Source: a virus
DNA: 23,813 bases
Virus record (IMG/VR): IMGVR_UViG_3300044623_000265
Location: 1 to 23,813 of that record
Reading direction: 5' to 3' (one strand)
Made by a program: the position numbers and the translations under genes. Below, piece after piece: positions 7,433-13,757 of the stretch. The notes beneath the pieces were generated by a model. It was not told the origin of the DNA. It saw only the letters and a list, made by a program, of their open reading frames with translations, and ran no database searches. Every line of letters begins with the position of its first letter. Within the stretch, counting starts at the first letter, position 1.

Positions 7433-8449
7433 TTACTTTTTTACTTCTTCGTCAAATGAAAGATCGATTCTCCAGTTTGAATAACCTTCTTTCATTCTTT
7501 TCTTTGCAATCGCCTTACCGATTGCCTTACGACGATTATGCAGATACTTATCCGACTTATCAGTGTCACCATCATTATCGATGTCGGAATCTTCTTGACC
7601 AACTGCATCCATCGCTTCCTTCATAGCCATCTTAGTTGCGGTTGCGTACATTACTTCTTTAGCTCTTGATCCATAACGTTGTTCAAATCCCTTCTTGGAT
7701 TTCTTCATACCCTTTACATATTCTTCTCTCTTCTTCATTTCACCTTCGGTCATTTTTTTCTCGTCAATGATTTCGATTTCTTCTTTCATTTCATTGTGCT
7801 TTGGATCTTTACCAATTTCATCGAATCTCTTTCTCTCGGTTTCTCTATTAATGGCACTGACAATCTTCGATGATCTTTCCATTGCCTTTTCTTTCTTCTT
7901 ACCTTTGGAAGCGAGAGCGGTTCTGGCAAGATTACCAGCCTTACGATACATCTTGGACTTGGGAAGATCTTTCTTCTCTTCACCAACCAGTTCAAGTTGT
8001 TCCTTCATATCGTCATCGTCATCTTCTTCTTCTTTCTCCTTCGACCAACCACCTTGCATCACACCTCTCATTGGGATCTTTGTCTTCTTACGCTTCTTCT
8101 CTGGCATATCACTGCCAAGTTTTTTATCTCTCATACGATCATACTCTTCCTCACCAAGAAACTCTTCACCAAGAAGTTTTTTCTTAGCAAGAGCCTTAAC
8201 AGGAGCTGAAGCGGGTGAAGAACCCAAGAGGGACATATAAACTTTTTTCACTTCCTCTTTATTTGCACCAGGCTTAACTTTTCCCTTAGCCTTATACTTG
8301 ATGTCAGAGGCTAACTGTGATGCCTGTTTTTGAATATTTGTAGCACCAGCAGCGTGACCTTTACGCACCGTTGTTGGGGCAGCTTCATGGATGGAAAGGT
8401 ATGCATCCATTAACGATTTGTCAAGTTTGTTAGAGCTTTCAGGAAACAT
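7433..8449 (-). CDS. Highly charged late protein with calcium-loop motif
   Basis: A 338-residue Lys/Glu-rich protein of a type common in marine T4-like phages; function unknown. It starts MFPESSNKLDKSLMDAYLSI, followed by HEAAPTT. The Ile-His-Glu triplet fits the T4 prohead protease rule, as in other head-internal proteins. A strongly acidic run (KEEEDDDDDMKE) lies near residues 139 to 150. Near 270 the segment GSRAKEVMYATATKMAMKEA is one I recall as widespread in these phages. At about 287 to 300 the sequence DSDIDNDGDTDKSD has the DxDxDGDxD spacing of EF-hand/dockerin/thrombospondin calcium loops. Start: ATG at 8449. A GTG at 8461 adds four residues but would leave only a few bases of leader after the late promoter at 8477 to 8484. 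It overlaps the preceding gene by 11 bases. Confidence 0.85.
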   Translation of the reverse strand: MFPESSNKLDKSLMDAYLSIHEAAPTTVRKGHAAGATNIQKQASQLASDIKYKAKGKVKPGANKEEVKKVYMSLLGSSPASAPVKALAKKKLLGEEFLGEEEYDRMRDKKLGSDMPEKKRKKTKIPMRGVMQGGWSKEKEEEDDDDDMKEQLELVGEEKKDLPKSKMYRKAGNLARTALASKGKKKEKAMERSSKIVSAINRETERKRFDEIGKDPKHNEMKEEIEIIDEKKMTEGEMKKREEYVKGMKKSKKGFEQRYGSRAKEVMYATATKMAMKEAMDAVGQEDSDIDNDGDTDKSDKYLHNRRKAIGKAIAKKRMKEGYSNWRIDLSFDEEVKK

Positions 8450-9635
8450 TTCTCTTGGCACGTTTTCTTCTAAATTTATTTATAAAATTAAGAATGGGTG
8501 CGTTGCTTGTAAGACGTTGCACATATTCACGATACTCATCAGTCGCAACTAATCTCTGATCAGAAGGAACACCCGAGACATCTGTAAACTTTTCAGTGAT
8601 GTCTTTGATCCAAGACTTGAACATAATATTATCTTCGGTTACGGCAATGATGTAATTTGCACCTTTACGAATAATCTTACCAACTAATCCAGTGTTATCG
8701 TTCTCAACCAAGTCACCAACCTGAAAGAGATTACCTTTGATGTAATTCTCTCTCAAAGTTTTCCATTCAAACTTAGGAGCGATTCTCCACATTTCAGTTT
8801 GAACTTCTTTCTCTTTCACTCCCATATTCTTTCTCAGAGTTGCATATAACTTCTGAGTGTTTTCATCATCAAGGGCTTTGGGTACACCTTTTCTAAAGGT
8901 ATCAAAATCACCCTTCACGGCAGCTGCACGAAGTTTCGATGCAGACATTCCTTCAACACCCTCAGATTCTGCATCTCTTTCTCCTGCAGAGATCACACGA
9001 ATGCGATCAAAATCATACAGGTCTCCATTGTATTTGTTTGCAAGATTCTCAAACTCTTTAAGTCGATCAGCACCAACAACGATGTTTACAGTTTTGGCAC
9101 CACGACCATAGGCACCTTTAAGAACATCAAAGATTGTTTTTGCACTTGGATCATTTACAATATGTTCCGCGTGTTTGGGGAACATTGATTGCATATAGGA
9201 GATCTTAGTGTTTGGATCTAATGGATTCTTCTTCGGATCATTTGATCGAGAAGGATAGATGATGTAGTCTCCTTTACCTGCAACTTGTTTTACACGATTC
9301 AGAAGTTTTTCGTGACCAACAGTAGGAGGATTGAAACGACCAAATGCAATCGTCAGATCTGCAGCCTCTCCTTCTTTCTTTCGAATCTCTTCTCTTTCAG
9401 CCTTTTCTTGTTCTGCAGCAGCTTGTTGTTGTTGAACTCCAATCTCAGCCCTTTCTTGTGGAGTTGGAGGGCGTTGTTTGCCGAAAAACTTTAATTTTCC
9501 GTTCACAGTTTTAGCGACAAGATTACCATCACGATCATACCAGTCGCCGTGACCATCTCCTTTCAAGCCCATTTGTTTGGCTTGATTAGATGCTTGTGTC
9601 ACAACTTCTGCAATAAATTGACTAAAACTCTTCAT
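8439..9635 (-). CDS. HIGH-superfamily nucleotidyltransferase with capsid-targeting-like N-terminus
   Basis: A 398-residue, probably multi-domain enzyme. Residues 1 to 10 (MKSFSQFIAE) closely resemble the capsid targeting sequence MKTYQEFIAE of T4 internal head proteins, and the Ile-Ala-Glu fits the prohead protease cut site. Residues 24 to 52 include DGHGDWYDRDGNLVAKT, a segment I recall from other marine phages. A Gln/Glu/Ala linker follows to about 90. Residues 93 to 275 form the nucleotidyltransferase domain: AFGRFNPPTVGH (the T/HxGH nucleotide-binding motif), IVVGADR, and GMSASKLR at 229 to 236 in place of the (I/S)STxxR motif. The substrate could be NMN, phosphopantetheine or another phosphate compound; motifs alone do not decide. 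Residues 305 to 346 (QVGDLVENDNTGLVGKIIRK) look like a KOW/SH3-type barrel. A late promoter lies at 9676. I infer that the enzyme is packaged and injected. Confidence 0.88.
   Translation of the reverse strand: MKSFSQFIAEVVTQASNQAKQMGLKGDGHGDWYDRDGNLVAKTVNGKLKFFGKQRPPTPQERAEIGVQQQQAAAEQEKAEREEIRKKEGEAADLTIAFGRFNPPTVGHEKLLNRVKQVAGKGDYIIYPSRSNDPKKNPLDPNTKISYMQSMFPKHAEHIVNDPSAKTIFDVLKGAYGRGAKTVNIVVGADRLKEFENLANKYNGDLYDFDRIRVISAGERDAESEGVEGMSASKLRAAAVKGDFDTFRKGVPKALDDENTQKLYATLRKNMGVKEKEVQTEMWRIAPKFEWKTLRENYIKGNLFQVGDLVENDNTGLVGKIIRKGANYIIAVTEDNIMFKSWIKDITEKFTDVSGVPSDQRLVATDEYREYVQRLTSNAPILNFINKFRRKRAKRNVS
8477..8484 (-). promoter_or_regulatory. T4-type late promoter (perfect consensus)
   Basis: The minus-strand TATAAATA matches the T4 late consensus exactly. 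It lies inside the last codons of the nucleotidyltransferase gene and 27 bases before the ATG at 8449, so the leader would be about 20 bases. It probably drives the charged protein and the basic protein downstream. Confidence 0.75.
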
Positions 9636-9675
9636 TACTTTTTAATATTACAGATCTTTTGTTCGTATATGTAGA

Positions 9676-9683
9676 TATTTATT
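9676..9683 (-). promoter_or_regulatory. Late-type promoter box AATAAATA
   Basis: The minus-strand AATAAATA differs from the T4 late consensus at the first base only. It sits in the 59-base gap before the nucleotidyltransferase gene, 40 bases upstream of its ATG at 9635, a spacing similar to the perfect box at 5318. Confidence 0.65.
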
Positions 9684-9694
9684 CTGTCACAATT

Positions 9695-10621
9695 TCAGAT
9701 ATATTCTTTGACGGTTCTTCCATCTCTCGGGTTGATTGTAATTCTGGCACCTTTGATACCGTGATCACTACGGTCACCTTTATAGACTGCAAGGAAAATT
9801 GGTTCGTATCCTCCTGTTATTGAACTACCATTTGCATTTTCGTGAGCAGATCCAATCAGTTTATACAATGATCCTTGTTTAACCAATGTTACTTTTCCTT
9901 GTAATGTTACATCCACATTATTGATACCTGGTTGAGAACCAAAGTTCGATCCATATACTGCTAGTTTTTGTAACTTCTCATCTTTAATTTTTCTCCCTAA
10001 CGTTGATGCTGGTGGTAATCCATTTGAATATCTTCTTTTCAGATCATTGATAAACGCTTGAGTTTCTGGATGTGCAAAGATACCAGGTTCAACTCGTTGT
10101 GATGTTCCAGACCATTGTTGAAATCCTCTTGGATTGTTTCCATCTTTGTGTGAAATGTGCCCTACTGGATTTCCTCTCGTATCAACAAAACTAAAGTCAG
10201 ACTTTGGTGTTCCTTTGGTTGAAGTTACTGATACAACTTCATAGATATTTTTTCCAACTTTGACACGAACAAAATCAGATCCATCCTTTTCTTTGATCTT
10301 ATCTAATTGTTCATTCAAACTTCTTACTTCTGCATCTTCCGCAGCGGTTGTTCTCTGTGTTCTACCAGAGAACTCAGAGTCTTTATAAAGATCAGTAAGT
10401 CTTATTTGACCTCTTGTTGAGGTGGGTAAGACAATACTTGTACCTTGTTTATACAGTTCAAGACCTTTAAGATCTTTGACTGTTTTTGCAATTGATTTAT
10501 CTAACTTTACTTTCTTTCCATTACCATTTGCAACGATAAAATCTTTACCAGTTTTTATCCTGTTGAGAAAGATATTAAAGTTATTTCTTTTGTTAAGTTC
10601 TGCAGGTGATAATCCAGCCAT
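9695..10621 (-). CDS. Late protein of unknown function, 308 residues
   Basis: I do not recognise a named family. The N-terminus MAGLSPAELNKRNNFNIFLN begins a helical region with a basic patch (NGNGKKVKLDKS). A central part shows FVRVKVGKNIYEVVSV and SDFSFVDTRGNPVGHISHKD, followed by FQQWSGTSQRVEPGIFAHPE, a pattern I recall as conserved in other T4-like marine phages. The C-terminal third is Gly/Ser-rich and beta-like (GKVTLVKQGSLYKLIG, YEPIFLAVYKGDRSDHG). A metal- or nucleic-acid-binding role for the Asp/His/Lys cluster around FVD to SHKD is only a guess. Start: ATG at 10621. A TTG at 10630 would add three residues. There is no clear ribosome-binding site. It is the first gene after the terminator/late-box element, so late expression is likely. 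Confidence 0.82.
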   Translation of the reverse strand: MAGLSPAELNKRNNFNIFLNRIKTGKDFIVANGNGKKVKLDKSIAKTVKDLKGLELYKQGTSIVLPTSTRGQIRLTDLYKDSEFSGRTQRTTAAEDAEVRSLNEQLDKIKEKDGSDFVRVKVGKNIYEVVSVTSTKGTPKSDFSFVDTRGNPVGHISHKDGNNPRGFQQWSGTSQRVEPGIFAHPETQAFINDLKRRYSNGLPPASTLGRKIKDEKLQKLAVYGSNFGSQPGINNVDVTLQGKVTLVKQGSLYKLIGSAHENANGSSITGGYEPIFLAVYKGDRSDHGIKGARITINPRDGRTVKEYI

Positions 10622-10627
10622 TGGATA

Positions 10628-10658
10628 CAAAAAGACCCCTTCTAGTATTTAGAAGGGG
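10628..10658 (-). terminator. Rho-independent terminator after mazG
   Basis: On the minus strand CCCCTTCT (10658 to 10651) pairs perfectly with AGAAGGGG (10643 to 10636) across a 7-base loop, followed by TCTTTTTG. It lies directly after the mazG stop and closes the long replication transcript. Its loop carries a late-type promoter box. Confidence 0.85.
10645..10652 (-). promoter_or_regulatory. Late-type promoter box CTAAATAC in terminator loop
   Basis: The minus-strand CTAAATAC, with the TAAATA core, occupies the loop of the terminator hairpin at 10628 to 10658. It stands 24 bases before the ATG at 10621 of the first late gene. Position and core fit a late promoter; the flanking bases differ from the perfect T4 box. 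Confidence 0.5.
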
Positions 10659-10664
10659 GTTGTA

Positions 10665-11081
10665 TCATCGATCGTCAGATGCTCGATTTTCAGAGAAGTA
10701 AACATCAAAAGCACCTTCAGGATAACGCTTGAGAAGTTTTTGAACATTACGAGCAACAACATCATCAAGTGTCGTATCCAGTGCCATACAAGCTTGGGCA
10801 ACATACCACATAATATCACCCAGTTCAATGATCAAGTGTTCACGATTATCTTCGGTATAGGGTTTACCTTGGAACACCATCTTCTTCACGATCTCCATAA
10901 ACTCACCACCTTCGGCATTGATACCAACGGCAGCGGTCAGAAGTCGTTCAATATTCGCACCTTTTTCATCCAGAGCAACTAGACGATCAGAGAGGGCAAG
11001 AAAGTCTTTCGATGCATCAGAAGTTACAGCATCTACAAACTCGGCATACTTATCAAAATTAACGTGTTTTGCGGTTTCCAT
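10665..11081 (-). CDS. mazG: MazG-like nucleotide pyrophosphohydrolase
   Basis: A single-domain all-alpha NTP pyrophosphohydrolase of 138 residues, as in cyanophages, whereas E. coli MazG has two such domains. The metal-binding pattern is visible as GINAEGGEFMEIVKK (ExxE-type helix) followed by HLIIELGDIMWYVAQ (ExxD helix), with KLLKRYPEGAF near the C-terminus. Host MazG affects NTP pools and stress signals. The enzyme of cyanophage S-PM2 was reported to act on dGTP and dCTP and not on ppGpp, which suits turnover of a GC-rich host genome by an AT-rich phage. The ATG at 11081 shares one base with the helicase stop (TGATG), and a TTG at 11084 is an unneeded alternative. It is the last gene of the gp43-UvsX-gp41 unit, just before a strong terminator. 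Confidence 0.9.
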   Translation of the reverse strand: METAKHVNFDKYAEFVDAVTSDASKDFLALSDRLVALDEKGANIERLLTAAVGINAEGGEFMEIVKKMVFQGKPYTEDNREHLIIELGDIMWYVAQACMALDTTLDDVVARNVQKLLKRYPEGAFDVYFSENRASDDR

Positions 11082-12457
11082 CAAAACTTAAATCCCTCGA
11101 ACTTTTTAGTAGTTTTTCTTTCTTCAGTATTATACTCTTCATCTTGACCATTGTCAAGAATGTCGTGTTGTGCTGATTGTTCACAATCATACAGTCTCAT
11201 CTTTGCACGATCAATACCAACAACAAATCGTTTGTTGATCGTGGGATCGTTATAACGATTCTTCAATTGTTTCACCATAATCTGACCCAGTTGTTCCAAC
11301 TCTTCTGTACTGATGAGAGCAAACATAAGATCGGCGGTAGCAGGAAGACCGAACGATTCTGAAGTGTCAGTGAGTTCAACGTCAGAAGAACCATATCCAG
11401 AACGAGTGGTCTGAGTGGCAGAAACAATCGGAACATTAAATTCAACGGCGAGACCCCTAAGTTCCTCAGCAATTGACTTGACAAATGTGTAGGAATTGAT
11501 ATTACTATTACCACGGTATCTGGACGATGCACAGATATTCAGATAATCGATAAAAATAATATCAGGTCTAAATGACTTCTTAAGAGCAAGTTCATTAAGA
11601 AGGGCTTTGAAGTGACCACTATGGGCAGAGGCAGTTGGGTATTCTTTAATGATCAACGATCCTTGTGTTTTCTTTGCAAGGTTGTTTACCTTGGTTTCAA
11701 ACATTTGTTTGGGGAGATCGATGATTTCCTGAATGTTGACGTTAAGAAGGTTGGCGTCAATTCTTTCAGCAATTCGTTCCTCCGCCATTTCAAGAGTGAT
11801 GTACAAAACGTTCCGGCCTTGCAATAGGACGGAAGAAGCCAAGTGGCACATAAAGAGACTCTTTCCGACACCCGTACCAGCCAGAGCGATATTGAGAGTC
11901 TTATTAGGTAAACCACCTTTTGTGATCTTGTTAAAGTAATCCAGGTCGAACTCGATTCGGTCTTCCTTCTTGTGATACGATTCATAACGTTGTTCGTAGT
12001 CTTCTAAGTAATCGTGACCAATGTGTTTGTTAAATGATACGGCTAAGGCCTTTGAGAGAATATCTGGAATAGCATCTCTTGTCTTCTTTGGATTCTCGTC
12101 GTTGGCGATTTGAATCGATTCCATCAGTGCAAGATAGATAGCACGATCACGACACCACTTCTCAGTGGTATCAACAATCCAGTTAAAATCACACTCAACA
12201 TCTTCGAGAGAGTTAATAATCTTGTTGATATTTACAAGTTCTTCTTGTGTAACATCACTTCGATTTTCTACCTCAATCGATAAGATTTCTGGGCTAATTA
12301 AACTATCATAACTGACTGCATACTTTGCGATCTGTTCGTAGATAACTCGTTCCTCTCTATTATTAAAATAAGGAGGTTCAATGAAAGGAAGAACCTTTCT
12401 TAGGTAGTTTTCTTTGAACACCAAGTTGCGAAGGATAATATTCTCGATTCGATCCAT
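11081..12457 (-). CDS. 41: Replicative DNA helicase, T4 gp41-like
   Basis: Hexameric DnaB-type helicase that unwinds DNA ahead of the polymerase and works with primase gp61. It has 458 residues; T4 gp41 has 475. The N-terminal domain begins [14 protein letters not shown]. The RecA-like core starts around FDLDYFNKITKGGLPNKTLN, with Walker A ALAGTGVGKSLF, then LYITLEMAEERIAERIDANL, Walker B region DIIFIDYLNICASS, and AEELRGLAVEFNVPIVSATQ followed by ESFGLPATADLMFAL, all very close to T4 gp41. The ATG at 12457 is chosen over a TTG at 12466 that adds three residues. No ribosome-binding site is evident. Its first 80 bases overlap the end of a small ORF in another frame. It forms part of the unit that begins at the early promoter near 16870. 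Confidence 0.95.
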   Translation of the reverse strand: MDRIENIILRNLVFKENYLRKVLPFIEPPYFNNREERVIYEQIAKYAVSYDSLISPEILSIEVENRSDVTQEELVNINKIINSLEDVECDFNWIVDTTEKWCRDRAIYLALMESIQIANDENPKKTRDAIPDILSKALAVSFNKHIGHDYLEDYEQRYESYHKKEDRIEFDLDYFNKITKGGLPNKTLNIALAGTGVGKSLFMCHLASSVLLQGRNVLYITLEMAEERIAERIDANLLNVNIQEIIDLPKQMFETKVNNLAKKTQGSLIIKEYPTASAHSGHFKALLNELALKKSFRPDIIFIDYLNICASSRYRGNSNINSYTFVKSIAEELRGLAVEFNVPIVSATQTTRSGYGSSDVELTDTSESFGLPATADLMFALISTEELEQLGQIMVKQLKNRYNDPTINKRFVVGIDRAKMRLYDCEQSAQHDILDNGQDEEYNTEERKTTKKFEGFKF

Positions 12458-12596
12458 TTTCGACAATTCTCAATTTAAAGTTTTCAATCACAAGAAGATA
12501 CCTCTTCGCATCTTCAAAAGTTAAATCATTATGTTGGGATAATATTATCCATTTACCCTCTCTCTTATTATAACACTCTAGTCTATAACTATTCTC
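12378..12596 (-). CDS. Small ORF between uvsX and gp41, start codon unclear
   Basis: After the uvsX stop an open frame codes for a protein-like sequence: [19 protein letters not shown], then [24 protein letters not shown], and a tail overlapping the helicase gene down to a TGA at 12378. The alternation of hydrophobic and charged residues and the AKRYL stretch look like real coding sequence, and small genes at this place would suit this phage. However, there is no ATG or GTG near the expected beginning. The codon before SYRLEC is AAT where an ATG would be expected, and one extra G (AATGAGTTAT) would restore an ATGA overlap with uvsX. TTG at 12620 or 12629, inside uvsX, would be the nearest in-frame starts. 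The span given begins near the uvsX stop. Function unknown. It may be broken, or it may start at a rare codon. Confidence 0.45.
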   Translation of the reverse strand, partial: ENSYRLECYNKREGKWIILSQHNDLTFEDAKRYLLVIENFKLRIVENGSNREYYPSQLGVQRKLPKKGSSFH

Positions 12597-13593
12597 CGTA
12601 CGAAAACTCTTTCCTAGCAATTTGATCAAGTTGTTCCATAACTTCATCAGTGAAGTATTCTTCTGGGTTTGCAAGAATTTGTTTTCCATAAATTTTCTTG
12701 CCGTCTATTTCATATCTTCCAGCTACATTTTTCCATAATCCACCAATCTCACCAAGTTCAAGTAGCCCATAATATCTATCAAGACCACGTTCGTCATAAT
12801 AAAGACGAACTTCAACTTGTTGATTCTCCTTACTCAGACGCGACTTAGCAGTCTTAGCTTTGATAATATTGCCGACCACTTCTGTTCCATCTTTCTCTTT
12901 CTTTTTGCTGAGATAGATGATCGTAGATGCTGCGTATTTGAGTCCAGAACCTCCTCCCATTTCTTTAGTTGGTACGTAAGCTCCGATGACATCGTATGTA
13001 TGATTTGTGACAATGAGCGGGACATTTGCTTGACCTAGTTTCAGAGTTAACATTCGGAATGCACCTTTGACCAGTTGTGATTTGGTCATATCACGAACTT
13101 GTTTGTCGTTCAGTGCATCAGTGATTTCTTTCTCAGTAGAAAGCATACCCAGTGAGTCTAACACAAACATACAGGGTTTGCGTTCTTCTACAGGTTTTTT
13201 TAAGTAAATGTCTACCGCCTTAAGGGCCTTGGTACGAAACTCTTCAACAGTAACAACATTGACGACAACGAATCGAGAGGTATCAATACCACGAGATTCA
13301 ATCAATGACTTGTTAACGGCAGCTTCAGTATCAAAGTAGAGACAATAACCATCGGGGTGATTATCAAGAAAATTCTTAACCACAGCGAGAGAAAAGAAAG
13401 TCTTTCCAGTAGAAGACTCTCCAGCAATAGCAGTAATCTTATTCCCAGATACACCACCAAATATGCTACCTGAAACCAGTGCATTAAAAATGTATGAACC
13501 CGTGTCAACATAGGTTTCAGTATCATCAATGTCCGAAGCTAATTTAGTATAGTCGTCACCGATTTCTTTTACAATTTCTTTCAGAAAATCCAT
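12589..13593 (-). CDS. uvsX: RecA-like recombinase UvsX
   Basis: Strand-exchange protein for recombination-dependent replication and repair, binding single-stranded DNA as a filament. It has 334 residues, shorter than T4 UvsX (about 390), mainly at the C-terminus. Walker A is GESSTGKT at residues 58 to 65, and LYFDTEAAV and [11 protein letters not shown] (Walker B) follow. The segment [20 protein letters not shown] and the [20 protein letters not shown] loop with the [13 protein letters not shown] stretch match the family's DNA-binding loop region. The ATG shares one base with the stop of the 54-residue gene (TAATG), so translation is coupled. No separate promoter or strong ribosome-binding site is seen; expression depends on the upstream polymerase transcript. 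Confidence 0.95.
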   Translation of the reverse strand: MDFLKEIVKEIGDDYTKLASDIDDTETYVDTGSYIFNALVSGSIFGGVSGNKITAIAGESSTGKTFFSLAVVKNFLDNHPDGYCLYFDTEAAVNKSLIESRGIDTSRFVVVNVVTVEEFRTKALKAVDIYLKKPVEERKPCMFVLDSLGMLSTEKEITDALNDKQVRDMTKSQLVKGAFRMLTLKLGQANVPLIVTNHTYDVIGAYVPTKEMGGGSGLKYAASTIIYLSKKKEKDGTEVVGNIIKAKTAKSRLSKENQQVEVRLYYDERGLDRYYGLLELGEIGGLWKNVAGRYEIDGKKIYGKQILANPEEYFTDEVMEQLDQIARKEFSYGE

Positions 13594-13757
13594 TAGGCTA
13601 CCATCCCGTATTGTTCGCGTAAGATTTTTTTATAAGGCAAACCTTGTTCTTTAAGGTCTTTTACCAGTTTCAATTTTTGATACAGTGCTGCGTCTCCACC
13701 AAAAGCCATAGCACTCACAATTGTATTCAGTTCTTCATCGTTAATAGGCAAATCCAT
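13593..13757 (-). CDS. Small conserved protein between gp43 and uvsX, 54 residues
   Basis: A short gene that length filters would miss. The product starts [20 protein letters not shown] and continues [20 protein letters not shown] and [14 protein letters not shown]. It is acidic at the N-terminus and strongly helical and basic at the C-terminus, with no cysteine or known motif. Both ends overlap their neighbours by one base (TAATG at the gp43 stop and again at the uvsX start), which is strong evidence for coupled translation and a real gene. I recall a similar small gene at this place in cyanophage genomes. Function unknown; a partner of the polymerase or UvsX is possible from position only. 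Confidence 0.8.
   Translation of the reverse strand: MDLPINDEELNTIVSAMAFGGDAALYQKLKLVKDLKEQGLPYKKILREQYGMVA

Noticed and set aside
6226-8240. Long plus-strand ORFs opposite the basic and charged late proteins
   Set aside because: They are antisense shadows: Ser/Phe/Leu-rich translations of Lys/Glu-rich genes, without ribosome-binding sites, and no other plus-strand gene exists in the window.
12458-12466. TTG start for gp41
   Set aside because: It adds only three residues upstream of an in-frame ATG, and has no ribosome-binding site.
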